Numbered from the stretch's first letter, positions 27,098-34,949 are shown. The stretch: DNA of 64,000 nt from Actinomadura violacea (GCF_017573465.1 NZ_JAGEPF010000031.1:1-64000); one strand, 5' to 3'. Notes: a model not told the origin generated them from the letters alone. Numbers and translations: made by a program.

Positions 27098-27621
27098 TGC
27101 GCCACCTCCGAGATCTCGAAGTCGGTCAGGAGATCGGCAAGGCCGGGTTCGAGGGCGCGCAGCCGGGCCAGGGCGCGGTGGGTCTGGCTCTTCACGGTGC
27201 CGACCGAACAGGCCAGCAGCCGCGCGGTCTCGATCTCCGAGCGGTCTTCGTAGAAGCGCAGCACGATCATCGCGCGCTGCTTGGCGGTCAGTTTCCCGAG
27301 CGCCTGGCCGAGGAGCATCGACCGTACGGCGCGGTCGGCGATGTCCGGATGCCCCGCGGTCTCGGGCGGCGCCGCGGTCGGGTAGCCGTGCCTGCCCCGC
27401 CGCTTCCACCAGTTGAGGTGCTCGTTGTAGAGGATCTTGCGGACGTAGGACTCGGGGTCACCACCGCTCGACACCCGCTGCCACCGGGGCGCGAGCTTGA
27501 CCAGGGCGGTCTGGACGAGGTCCTCGGCGAGATGCCGGTCACCGGTGAGCAGGAACGCCGACCGCAGCAGCGCCGGGCCTCGGGCCGCAACGAACTCGGG
27601 CAAACCGTCGTATCGCACCAT
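27094..27621 (-). CDS. SigE-family ECF RNA polymerase sigma factor
   Basis: A 175-residue ECF sigma factor. Region 2 is at about 5-75 (ARGPALLRSAFLLTGDRHLA EDLVQTALVKL). Region 4 is at about 115-170 (LGKLTAKQRAMIVLRFYEDR SEIETARLLACSVGTVKSQ). The region 2 motif GDRHLAEDLVQTAL is diagnostic of the actinobacterial SigE (SigE-like, ECF) group. ATG 27621 follows AAGGAGG at close spacing. It is coupled to the downstream membrane protein by overlapping codons. Confidence 0.9.
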   Translation of the reverse strand: MVRYDGLPEFVAARGPALLRSAFLLTGDRHLAEDLVQTALVKLAPRWQRVSSGGDPESYVRKILYNEHLNWWKRRGRHGYPTAAPPETAGHPDIADRAVRSMLLGQALGKLTAKQRAMIVLRFYEDRSEIETARLLACSVGTVKSQTHRALARLRALEPGLADLLTDFEISEVAQ

Positions 27622-27761
27622 CCGCCTCCTTGTCACCCGTACACACACCGAAGGGGCGGCAAAGGTTGGCACTTAGGCGAAATCTATTCGATCAAGGCCG
27701 GCTCTCCGACTGAGAGTGCGCCTCACGTAGGTCGTGTGCGTCCTGCGGGATACGCGGGTTC

Positions 27762-27990
27762 GTGTCGTCGGATCTTGCGTTGCGGCTGGTGCCGGATGAG
27801 GAGCTTGCCGAGCCTCTGATCCCGGCGTTCAGGGCACGGCGGCAGGGTGGCGGGACGCGGCGGTGAGCGATCGGGCGGTGTTCACTGAACGCCTGGGCCG
27901 CCACCGCTGGGTGATCGGACGGACGCTGGCCTGGCTGTTCGGCTACCTGACGGACCCGGTAGGCGAGTACCGCATCATCCATGGGGCGCC
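27762..27990 (+). pseudogene. Internally deleted IS5-family transposase
   Basis: The first frame reads LALRLVPDEELAEPLIPAFR ARRQGGGTRR then stop, the N-terminus of IS5-type transposases. The next frame (from 27863) reads VSDRAVFTERLGRHRWVIGR TLAWLFGY. Here VSDRAVFT is N-terminal and ERLGRHRWVI-x-RTLAWL is C-terminal transposase sequence, so the whole catalytic core has been deleted at one junction near 27885. The remainder of the C-terminus has diverged. Confidence 0.7.
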
Positions 27991-28090
27991 CGCCGGAGGT
28001 GACGACCGGCGCAGCCGATCGGGCCCTGGACGGTCGGCCTTCAAGGTTCGAGGCCGACGGCGGCACGGCAGAGAGCGCCGCTTCGGCGTC

Positions 28091-28576
28091 TCAGCCGGAT
28101 TCGGCATCTGTTTTTGCCGATGGGCCGGCCAGGACGCGTGCCAGCAGGTCACGGAGGTGCTGCTGGTCGGAGCCGGGGAGTTCGAAGAAGGTCCGGGCCA
28201 GCGCGTGGGCGCTGGAGCGCAACTGCCGGCGTTTGCGCTCGCCGGCTTCGGTGAGCACCACGTGCTTGACGCGGCGATCGCCCGGGGCGGGCCGCCGTGT
28301 CACCAGGCCGCGGCGCTCCAGGCCGTCGACGATGCCGGTGACGTTGGACGGCTCGCATGAGAGCCAGTCGGCCAGCTGACGCATCGGGGCAGGGCCGGAC
28401 AGGTTGGTCAGGACGAGCGCCTGGGCCGGGGGCAGGCCGAGTTCCGCTGCGGCGGCGTTGAACTGCGCGCGCAGCCGCCCGGTGACCTCGAACACCAGGC
28501 CGCTCAGCTCGGCTACGACCGCATCCGGGTCGGTGCCGGCACCGGTCTCGGCGTCGGTGTCGATGTCGGTGCTCAT
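28091..28576 (-). CDS. MarR-family transcriptional regulator
   Basis: A 161-residue regulator with the MarR winged helix at about 60-125: AQALVLTNLSGPAPMRQLAD, WLSCEPSNVTGIVDGLERRG, LVTRRPAPGDRRVKHVVLTE. Such proteins repress neighbouring detoxification or redox genes and respond to small aromatic ligands or oxidation. It has no Cys near the DNA-binding domain, so ligand binding is more likely than thiol oxidation. It is divergent from the DUF6069/deazaflavin operon, with CTTAAG-centred palindromes between them. Confidence 0.9.
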   Translation of the reverse strand: MSTDIDTDAETGAGTDPDAVVAELSGLVFEVTGRLRAQFNAAAAELGLPPAQALVLTNLSGPAPMRQLADWLSCEPSNVTGIVDGLERRGLVTRRPAPGDRRVKHVVLTEAGERKRRQLRSSAHALARTFFELPGSDQQHLRDLLARVLAGPSAKTDAESG

Positions 28577-28591
28577 GCAACGAGCATAGCC

Positions 28592-28657
28592 CCTACTTAA
28601 GCAGGTGAACTGTTGAGCTCATGAAGTAAGTGCTACGCTCCGGCGCAAGAACTTAAG
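28592..28657. promoter_or_regulatory. MarR operator-like sites
   Basis: CCTACTTAAGCAGG at 28592-28605 is a 14-bp palindrome with one mismatched pair. A second CTTAAG lies at 28652-28657 inside GAACTTAAGGAAC. Both lie in the 117-base divergent spacer between the MarR gene and the DUF6069 gene, so they are candidate MarR binding sites. Confidence 0.5.
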
Positions 28658-28693
28658 GAACTGAACTATCTAGCAGCTGAAGGAGATGTCGTG

Positions 28694-29143
28694 ATGGCGC
28701 AAGTGAGCACGGGTCGGCGCGCCGGCCCGAGGAGTCCAGGAGGTGCACGGGCACTCGGCGTGGCGGGTGCTACCGGGGCCGCGCTGGCCATCTGGGCGGT
28801 CGGGGAACCACTGCTGGGCCATGACCTGGTCGTCCAGCAGGAAGGACAACAGCCGCGGGACTTGGGGGCGGCCGCGATCGGCGTGTTCGCCCTGGCCCCC
28901 TCGCTGCTCGGCTGGGCACTGCTGGCCGCGCTGGAGCGGGTGACACCGCTGGCGGCCCAGATCTGGACGGCCGCCGCCCTGGCCCTGCTCGCGGTGTCGT
29001 TCCTGCCCATCATCAGCGTGCAGGCCTCCGGTGGGAGCAAAGCGGTGCTCGCCCTCACCCACCTCGCCGTCGCAGCCGTTCTCATCCCCGTCTTCTGGCG
29101 AACGGCCGCGACCCGGGCCGCCGACAGCGGGAGCAGAAGATGA
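28694..29143 (+). CDS. DUF6069-type four-helix membrane protein
   Basis: A 149-residue membrane protein with four hydrophobic spans (about 20-40, 60-80, 93-112 and 122-140), including LGAAAIGVFALAPSLLGWAL and IWTAAALALLAVSFLPI. The layout and spacing match DUF6069 proteins of actinomycetes, whose function is unknown. ATG 28694 has AAGGAGA upstream. An overlapping GTG at 28691 is a less likely start. The stop overlaps the start of the deazaflavin oxidoreductase gene (ATGA), so the two proteins are co-produced, probably under MarR control. Confidence 0.75.
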   Translation: MAQVSTGRRAGPRSPGGARALGVAGATGAALAIWAVGEPLLGHDLVVQQEGQQPRDLGAAAIGVFALAPSLLGWALLAALERVTPLAAQIWTAAALALLAVSFLPIISVQASGGSKAVLALTHLAVAAVLIPVFWRTAATRAADSGSRR

Positions 29144-29709
29144 CAGCGCCCGAAAACGAGATCTTTGACAGCCCCACCCCCTGGGTCGCCGATCACATCC
29201 GCGCCTACCTCGAAACCGGCGGCGTCCAGGGCCACCTCTACCAGGGCTGGCCAACGCTGCTGCTCACCACCCGCGGCCGCAGGTCCGGCAAACTCCGCCG
29301 CACCGCGCTGATCTACGGCCGCGACCGGGACCGCTACCTGCTGGTCGCCTCCAACGGCGGCGCGGAACGCCACCCGGCCTGGTATCTCAACCTCACCGTC
29401 ACTCCGACGGTCTCGCTGCAGGTCGGCCCGGACCACTTCACCGCGACCGCCCGCACCGCCACCGCCGAGGAGAAGCCCCGGCTGTGGCAGATCGTGACCG
29501 AGCTGTTCCCCCAATACGCCAAGTACCAAGAGGAATCAGCACGCGAACTGCCCCTGGTGATCCTCACCCCACAGGTCCCGCCGGGTGACCGAACCGGACC
29601 GAGCCGCCCGGCGAGACCCTGGACGCCGACCTCTACGACTCCGCCTTCGCGGCAGACGTGCTATGGGGCAGCCCCTACGGAGCGACCGTGGACGGCTAGA
29701 CCGAATTGA
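29140..29709 (+). CDS. Deazaflavin (F420)-dependent nitroreductase-family protein
   Basis: The first 145 residues match the DDN/nitroreductase family of F420H2-binding split-barrel proteins: TPWVADHIRAYLETGG, LLLTTRGRRSGKLRRTALIY, DRYLLVASNGGAERHPAWYL, NLTVTPTVSLQVG, FPQYAKYQEES, ELPLVILTP. Such enzymes reduce quinones or nitro compounds using F420H2. Homologues stop soon after the VILTP strand. Here 45 Pro/Thr/Arg-rich residues follow, read out of frame through the adjoining DUF4440 remnant. The natural stop was therefore probably lost and the tail is junk that may or may not affect function. Confidence 0.82.
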   Translation: MTAPENEIFDSPTPWVADHIRAYLETGGVQGHLYQGWPTLLLTTRGRRSGKLRRTALIYGRDRDRYLLVASNGGAERHPAWYLNLTVTPTVSLQVGPDHFTATARTATAEEKPRLWQIVTELFPQYAKYQEESARELPLVILTPQVPPGDRTGPSRPARPWTPTSTTPPSRQTCYGAAPTERPWTARPN

Positions 29710-29942
29710 ACGCCATCCACCGACGACTCATGGCGGCGAACGCCGCACCACCGTCACGGTTCGAGGTGGTCACCGCACGCACCCCCGCACCCGGCGTGGT
29801 GGTGACACACATCCGCCGGCAGGCAGCAGACACCGGCGGATTCTCCGAGATGGCACTGTACGTCCTGGTCGAACGCGCCGGGCGATGGTGGCTCGCGGCG
29901 GCACAGAACACCCCCATCGGCGAATCACCGCTGCACAACTAA
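29590..29942 (+). pseudogene. DUF4440/SgcJ-type NTF2-fold protein, stop-interrupted
   Basis: One frame reads GETLDADLYDSAFAADVLWG SPYGATVDG, then TAG at 29697-29699, then TELNAIHRRLMAANAAPPSR FEVVTARTPAPGVVVTHIRR and ALYVLVERAGRWWLAAAQNT. Across the TAG this is a continuous SgcJ/EcaC-like (DUF4440) protein. The stop probably replaced a Tyr codon. The expected first 25-30 residues are also missing. It is inactive as read. Confidence 0.65.
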
Positions 29943-30696
29943 AACAAGACAGGCCACTGGCTCCCGATGATCCTTCCGCGGGCACGGCAGGCGCATTCCC
30001 CGCGGACGTTGCGGGGTGATCTAGATCCCGGCATCTGGCCCCTACCGGAAACGATGCCTCCAGCAGCAAAGCCACTTCGGGTGGTGAGGACTGCTCCCGC
30101 TCTGGCGGCCGTCACGGACGGCCGCCTGCGCCGAGGCCGCCTCGCCGTGCTCTGGCTAGACGCCGAGGCCCAGCCCGGTGGTCAGCAGGACGAGCCCGAA
30201 GGTGATCATGGCGATGACGGTGGGCCATTGGAGAGGCCGCGGCAGGTACAGGGCAAACAACGACCGCGTGACTTGGCCTGTGGTCAACATCGGCGCGGGC
30301 ACGATGCCCTGGGCCGCCAGCGGCCCCCAGCATTGGGTCAGGCTGGCGATGACGTAGACCCGTCGGCCCGTTGGCGCATGGTCGAGGCCGAGCGCGGCCA
30401 AGCCCAGACTGGGTTTAGGGAGACTCGGCCGCGTGAGATCCGGCGCCTGGGCGGGCTGCCTGCGCTTGGGCGAGTGGCCGGTGCGCAGTTGCAGGAGCAG
30501 TTCGGGTGCGCTCGATTCGAGCCTGATGGCGGCCAACTGCCCCCGCAGCCTCGCCTGGACGTTCGAAGAAGGCCACGTCTGGGGGGAGATTCAACGAGTA
30601 CGAGCATGCTATTTGATTCGCGCGGGCTCGTAGTTCTCGCCTGGACCGATGCGATTCTCGCGGAGGCGCAGAGGCGGCCGGAAGCGATGAGGCGTG
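29943..30696. other. Intergenic, possible minus-strand membrane-protein remnant
   Basis: A minus-strand frame ending at 30156 reads convincingly only in its last third: VYVIASLTQCWGPLAAQGIV, SLFALYLPRPLQWPTVIAMI, TFGLVLLTTGLGLGV, two hydrophobic spans. Upstream it becomes Pro/Arg-rich, so this is probably the surviving end of a small membrane protein. I cannot name the family. Confidence 0.35.
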
Positions 30697-31296
30697 CTAC
30701 CGGGTGGGAGTGGCGGCCGACGGGGCGAGGCCGGTGAATGCGAGGTCGACGATGGCGTTGATGTGCTCAGTGTCGGCGATGCGTGGGGTGAGTAGTCGGC
30801 GGTAGTAGGCGGCGCCGTAGAGGAGTTCGGTGACAAGGACCGGGTCGGCGTCGGAACGGACCTGCCCTTGGCGCTGAGCGTTCTTGATGCGTTCGGCGGC
30901 CGCGCCCGCAAGGTGACCGACGAAGGTGTCCCAAAGGGCCCGGTGCAGGTCGGGGTCATGCTGAGCTTCGCCGATCAGGGCGCGGTAGTGCGGAAAGACG
31001 TCCGGGTCGCCGAGGATGCGTGAGGCCGCTGCCATCTGCGCCTTGATATCGGCGACGAAGTCACCGGTGTCGGGAAAGGACGCGTCCATCTTCCAGGTGG
31101 ACAGCAGGCCGTCCAGCAGCACGGCGGCTTTGGACGGCCACCAGCGGTAGATCGTGTTCTTGCCGACGCCGGCGCGTGCGGCGATGCCCTCGATGCTGAG
31201 TTTGCGGTACCCGACCTCCTGGCACAGGTCCATGGCGGCCTTGATGACGGCGTTGGCGGCCTCTTCGCTGCGGCGCTCTGGACGTCTAGGTGACAT
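30697..31296 (-). CDS. TetR-family regulator
   Basis: A 199-residue repressor with the TetR helix-turn-helix at about 15-60: EAANAVIKAAMDLCQEVGYR, KLSIEGIAARAGVGKNTIYR WWPSKAAVL. The C-terminal ligand domain has the TetR_C form (PDLHRALWDTFVGHLAGAAA, LLYGAAYYRRLL). It is divergent from the DsbA-like gene, and two strong palindromes sharing ACGGAACG-x-TCCGT lie in the spacer, so it likely controls both genes. ATG 31296 was chosen because the homology begins there. Confidence 0.9.
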   Translation of the reverse strand: MSPRRPERRSEEAANAVIKAAMDLCQEVGYRKLSIEGIAARAGVGKNTIYRWWPSKAAVLLDGLLSTWKMDASFPDTGDFVADIKAQMAAASRILGDPDVFPHYRALIGEAQHDPDLHRALWDTFVGHLAGAAAERIKNAQRQGQVRSDADPVLVTELLYGAAYYRRLLTPRIADTEHINAIVDLAFTGLAPSAATPTR

Positions 31297-31321
31297 GCGG
31301 ACAGCATAACCCTCAGGCGGC

Positions 31322-31335
31322 ACGGAACGTTCCGT
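31322..31335. promoter_or_regulatory. TetR operator-like palindrome, site 1
   Basis: ACGGAACGTTCCGT is a perfect 14-bp palindrome 26 bases upstream of the TetR start. It shares its core with site 2 at 31368-31393, and both are preceded by GGC. Confidence 0.75.
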
Positions 31336-31367
31336 ATTGACTAGGTGAGTGGCGGCGGGCATGCTGA

Positions 31368-31393
31368 GGCGGCACGGAACGATCCGTGCCGCC
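31368..31393. promoter_or_regulatory. TetR operator-like palindrome, site 2
   Basis: GGCGGCACGGA and TCCGTGCCGCC are perfect 11-bp arms around ACGA, ending 17 bases before the DsbA-like start. A repressor bound here would cover the ribosome site or promoter of that gene. The core ACGGAACGATCCGT differs by one base from site 1. Confidence 0.8.
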
Positions 31394-31410
31394 AGTGAGG
31401 GACGAGCCCC

Positions 31411-32058
31411 ATGAAAGTTGAGTTCACCCACGACATCGCCTGCGTGTGGTCGGCGCTCGGCTACGCCCGCTTCCAGCGGGCCGCCGAGGAGCACCGCGCA
31501 GGTGGCGGCGAACTAGAGGTCGTCTTCAGGCCGTACCAAACCGCGGTCTGCTCGGCGGGAACGCCGCCGAACCGCGGTCATCTGCGACGCGGCCCCGCCG
31601 CGCTGCCCGAGCAGATCGCGCGGGCAGCGGCGGTCGACGGCCTGGTGCTGAACCTCGACCGGATCATGCCCGCCCACACCGCCCGCGCTCACCGGCTCAT
31701 CGCGCTGGCGGCCGCGCGAGGCACCGCCGAGGACATGGCCGCCCGCCTGTACCGCGCCCATTTCACCGACGGTCTGGACGTCGCCGACGCGGACGTGCTG
31801 CGTGACCTGGCGTCCGCTATCGGCGTCCGCTGGAACGACGGTGAGGAGCCCCGCGCCGATCCTGCGCGGTCCGTTCGAGCAACCGGACCGCAAGTGCCGG
31901 TCTTCAGGTTCCCGGACGGGACCGTGCTCGTTGGAGCCGTGTCACTCGCCGCGCTGCGGAGTGAGTTGAGGCGGGCGAGCTCAACGCCGTGCTTGCCTGC
32001 ATTCGCCTCCGCTCAAGTGACAGGTGTAAAGGTCGGCGGGCTTCGACATCGGGCTTGA
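31411..32058 (+). CDS. DsbA/FrnE-family thioredoxin-fold protein with altered active site
   Basis: A 215-residue cytoplasmic DsbA-like protein. It opens MKVEFTHDIACVWSALGYAR, where the usual FrnE active site is CPWC; here it reads CVWS, so only the first Cys remains. The helical insert NLDRIMPAHTARAHRLIALA AARGTAEDMAARLYRAHFTD is typical of FrnE. The cis-Pro strand VPVFRFPDGTVLVGAVS is retained. It probably cannot perform a dithiol-disulphide cycle, but could act in isomerase- or GST-like monothiol chemistry. The last 35 residues do not look family-like, so the C-terminus may be eroded. Confidence 0.75.
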   Translation: MKVEFTHDIACVWSALGYARFQRAAEEHRAGGGELEVVFRPYQTAVCSAGTPPNRGHLRRGPAALPEQIARAAAVDGLVLNLDRIMPAHTARAHRLIALAAARGTAEDMAARLYRAHFTDGLDVADADVLRDLASAIGVRWNDGEEPRADPARSVRATGPQVPVFRFPDGTVLVGAVSLAALRSELRRASSTPCLPAFASAQVTGVKVGGLRHRA

Positions 32059-32386
32059 TCGGCTGCAGGACACGCCACGGCAAGGCGGACTGATGACCGG
32101 CTGTGCTACGACTGGCCTGGTCGCCCCGAACGCCTTAGCGGTGCCGTGTCTGTGCAGCCGCGAGGGTCCGGCCGATGGGGAGCTGTGGGCGCTTGGCGGG
32201 AGGCTTACGGAGGCCATGGAAGCGTGTGCGAGCCGCCGGTGTTGCTGCGCCCACGCTGCCGGATCGCCGAACTGCTGAACCGGACGGGGCTGGTCTGTGA
32301 AACGCTCCCGCCCGCTGTCCATGCGGGTCCTGCTTCTGAACCCGCCTGACCTGCGTCGGCGGCGAGGAACGGTTCGCACCCCATCG
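32059..32386. other. Intergenic, no gene seen
   Basis: Open frames on both strands are low-complexity and overlap each other. I recognise nothing in this stretch. Its right edge runs into the BlaI/CopY-like palindrome. Confidence 0.4.
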
Positions 32387-32409
32387 ACCTCCTACAGGTT
32401 GTAGGGCAT
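32387..32409. promoter_or_regulatory. BlaI/CopY-like operator upstream of DUF4396 gene
   Basis: ACCTCCTACA, spacer GGT, TGTAGGGCAT. The inner arms CCTACA/TGTAGG are perfect. The TACA...TGTA dyad is the hallmark of BlaI/MecI operators and CopY cop boxes. It lies 38 bases before the DUF4396 start and matches the stronger palindrome at 35100-35122. A BlaI-family gene lies 0.75 kb downstream. Confidence 0.65.
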
Positions 32410-32446
32410 ACTCTCTGTGATCTTGAGAGGCTCGGGGAGGTCGCCC

Positions 32447-33028
32447 ATGACCACGCATGACCGGCACGGCTCCCATCGGCGCGTTGTTCAGGACCACGAG
32501 AGTCACCACTCTGGGTCTCCAGAGCGCGGCATCACGCACACGGGGAGAGACCATGAGGCCGACGCCGACGGCCACGCGGGGCATGGTGGCCCGGTCACCT
32601 GGGGCATGGCGGCCCGTGCGACCCTGCACTGCTTGACCGGGTGCGCCATCGGGGAAGTGCTCGGCATGGTGATCGGAACGGCCTTCGGCTGGTCGAACCT
32701 TGCCACGATCATTGCGGCCATCGTTCTGGCGTTCGTCTTCGGATATGCGTTGACGATGCGCGGTGTCCTCAAGGCGGGACTGTCGGCGCGGGCGGCCTTC
32801 GGGGTGGCCTTGGCGGCGGACACGGTATCCATCGCGGTGATGGAGGTCTTGGACAACGTGACCGTGGTGGTGATCCCGGGAGCGATGCACGCTGGTCTGG
32901 GAGATGCGCTCTTCTGGGGTGCGCTCGCTGCGGCCCTGGCCGTCGCGTTCGTGCTCACCACGCCGGTGAACCGCTGGATGATCGGGCGAGGCAAGGGGCA
33001 TGCGGTGGTCCACCAGTACCACCACTGA
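32447..33028 (+). CDS. DUF4396 membrane protein
   Basis: A 193-residue protein. The N-terminal 50 residues are His/Asp-rich (DRHGSHRRVVQDHESHHSG, DADGHAGHGG), a plausible metal-binding tail. Four to five membrane spans follow, with the DUF4396 signature LHCLTGCAIGEVLGMVIGTA at about 65-85. His/Cys pairs (HCxxGC) inside the membrane domain suggest handling of a soft metal such as copper, but function is not established. ATG 32447 follows CGGGGAGG. It is the first gene of a probable DUF4396-blaI-M56 operon, with a BlaI/CopY-type operator just upstream. Confidence 0.8.
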   Translation: MTTHDRHGSHRRVVQDHESHHSGSPERGITHTGRDHEADADGHAGHGGPVTWGMAARATLHCLTGCAIGEVLGMVIGTAFGWSNLATIIAAIVLAFVFGYALTMRGVLKAGLSARAAFGVALAADTVSIAVMEVLDNVTVVVIPGAMHAGLGDALFWGALAAALAVAFVLTTPVNRWMIGRGKGHAVVHQYHH

Positions 33029-33156
33029 CAATCGGCTACTCGTCTCTCTTCACCTGGGGTAGGGCATGTGGGCGCTCGGCGACGAATGTCGGAGACCTCT
33101 TGTTCCTGTCGCGAACCGGGTCTCCGGCACAATGTGGGCAGGAGGGAGGTGGCCGT

Positions 33157-33534
33157 GTGGCCGGATTGGCTGGATCGCTCGAGCGTTCCGTCATGGACGT
33201 GCTCTGGGCGGCGCCCGGGCCGCTGCGAGTCCGTGAACTGCTGGCCAGGCTGAATGAGAACGCCGACAAGGCGCTGGCCTACAACACCGTGCAGACGGTG
33301 GCCGAGCGTTTGGCGCAGAAGGGACTGTTGCAGCGTACGCAGGACGGTCTGGCCTTCCGTTACAGCCCCACCCGGGCGCGCGAGGAGTACGCGGTCGAGT
33401 TGATGCTGGACGTGCTGACCGACGCCCCCGATCACGGCGCCATTCTGGCGAGGTTCGCCGAGAGCGTTCCGCCTGAGGACGCCCGGCACCTGCTGGACGT
33501 CCTGCGCCGGCGGGCCTCCGACGACTGGGCCTGA
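33157..33534 (+). CDS. blaI: BlaI/MecI/CopY-family repressor
   Basis: A 125-residue winged-helix repressor: LAGSLERSVMDVLWAAPGPL RVRELLARLN, then KALAYNTVQTVAERLAQKGL LQRTQDGLAFRYSP, followed by a C-terminal dimerisation helix pair (GAILARFAESVPPEDARHLL). The pattern AYNTVQT-x-x-x-RL-x-x-KG is diagnostic of BlaI/MecI. The GTG at 33157 has GGAGGGAGG upstream. It is directly followed by an M56 peptidase gene (4 bases), the standard BlaI-BlaR1-like pairing in which the protease clears the repressor on a signal. Confidence 0.92.
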   Translation: MAGLAGSLERSVMDVLWAAPGPLRVRELLARLNENADKALAYNTVQTVAERLAQKGLLQRTQDGLAFRYSPTRAREEYAVELMLDVLTDAPDHGAILARFAESVPPEDARHLLDVLRRRASDDWA

Positions 33535-33538
33535 TGGC

Positions 33539-34477
33539 GTGATCTTTTCGTTGCTCGCGCTGATCGCTTCAGCGGTGCTGCTCGGCTGCCTCGCGGGACC
33601 GGTGCTCGACCGGTTCCGCCGCTCCGCCATCGCTCCGGGAACCGCCGTCGTCTGCTGGGTGGCCGCTCTTGCCGGAACCGTCATCGCCGGCTCCGCCGTC
33701 GTGGTGGTCGCGCTCATCTCGCCACCGGGGCCCGGGCACGGCCTTCTGGAATGGTTGCGCGACTGCCTGCCGCACCACGGGAATCTGGCGATCACCATGG
33801 CTGCGATTGCGACACTGGTGCTGGTGACGGCCTGTTGCCTCCGATTGGCGAGCGGCCTGCCCCGGCTCGGCCGGGCGGTGCGTCACCGGCGCCGGCATCG
33901 GGAGATGCTGCGGCTGGTCGCCCGGGAACACGGCCGGCATGCCGACGTGCTGGTGCTCGACCATCCAGTCCCCGTGGCGTACTCCTTGCCCGCGCGGCAG
34001 CGCGGGATCGTGGTGAGCACCGGCGCGCAGGAGGCGCTCACCGACGCGGAGCTCGGTGCGGTCCTGGCGCATGAGCGCGCGCACCTGCGCCTACGCCACC
34101 ACGCACTGTTGCTGATGCTCGACCTGGCCCACTCTCTGCTGCCTTGGCTGCCGACCGTCCGGCGTGCGAAGTCGAGATTGCCGCTGCTGCTGGAGATGGC
34201 CGCCGACGACGCCGCGGCGAACGCCCACGGTAGCCGGATCCTGGTGGACGCCTTGTGCCGGCTGTCCACCGCTCCTGGACCCGCGGGCGCGCTGGGGGCC
34301 GGCGGTGGGCATGGGGCGGGCGCACTGGTGGAGCGCGTGCTGCGGCTCGAGACCTCCGGCGCGGTGAAGCCGCGCCGATCCGTCCGTATCGCGGCTTGTG
34401 CCTTCGCGGCGTCTGCGGTCACCGCACCGCTCCTGGCGGGCGCCGTGGCGATCGTGGACTTGTCCAGGGTCTGCTGA
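33539..34477 (+). CDS. M56-family (BlaR1-like) membrane metallopeptidase
   Basis: A 312-residue gluzincin with membrane spans near residues 5-22, 35-60, 85-103 and 285-308. The zinc motif HERAH is at residues 178-182 (ELGAVLAHERAHLRLRHHAL). The third ligand is probably the Glu in LLLEMAADDAAA near 228. Unlike staphylococcal BlaR1 it has no penicillin-binding sensor domain, as is common in actinobacteria, so the signal it senses is unknown. GTG start 4 bases after blaI. It probably inactivates BlaI. Confidence 0.9.
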   Translation: MIFSLLALIASAVLLGCLAGPVLDRFRRSAIAPGTAVVCWVAALAGTVIAGSAVVVVALISPPGPGHGLLEWLRDCLPHHGNLAITMAAIATLVLVTACCLRLASGLPRLGRAVRHRRRHREMLRLVAREHGRHADVLVLDHPVPVAYSLPARQRGIVVSTGAQEALTDAELGAVLAHERAHLRLRHHALLLMLDLAHSLLPWLPTVRRAKSRLPLLLEMAADDAAANAHGSRILVDALCRLSTAPGPAGALGAGGGHGAGALVERVLRLETSGAVKPRRSVRIAACAFAASAVTAPLLAGAVAIVDLSRVC

Positions 34478-34551
34478 CTAGCAGACAAGGGGTGCCCTTC
34501 GGACAAGGCGGGGGAGGGTGGAGGCGGCCGCGCTGCGCGACTCCGCAGGCG

Positions 34552-34949
34552 CCTACCGAATCCAATGGTCAGAGCGGTGCGAGGGGCTATGAGGACCTCG
34601 TCGCGGTCGTCACCGGGGGCGAGCCGGTAGGCGCGTGGGCGCCGACCGATCTCCTTGTAACCGAGCCGGCCGTAGAAAACTTCGAGGCCGATGCCATGGC
34701 CGCGGAAGGCGGTGTGGGACTGGACGTGGCGGAGGGTGCCGTGTGCGCGATCAAGGGGGTGGGGGCGCGGCGAGTGCTTAGCCAGCGGCCAGGGCATCGC
34801 CCATCAAGGCCAGGACCAGGCGGCTGCGTTGAGGGTCCAGGTCGGAGATGAGTTGCTCACCGCCGCTCAGCAGGCGATCAGCTGGTCGGTCATGGCGGCA
34901 TCGATCTCGTCCGGGTCCTGTACCTGGTGAATCCGAGGGGCTGCATTCA
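34552..34949 (-). pseudogene. GNAT acetyltransferase remnant
   Basis: Minus-strand pieces in order: start MNAAPRIHQVQDPDEIDAAM TDQLIAC then stop; another frame DRLLSGGEQLISDLDPQRSR LVLALMGDALAAG; a third with GLEVFYGRLGYKEIGRRPRA YRLAPGDDRDEVL, which is the C-terminal beta-bulge and motif B region of GNAT acetyltransferases. The acetyl-CoA pyrophosphate loop is missing. Several frameshifts and a deletion make it non-functional. Confidence 0.65.

Noticed and set aside
33050..33070. Third BlaI-type operator at the blaI start region
   Set aside because: Only one half (GTAGGGCAT) matches; the other arm is missing, so it is at most a half site.
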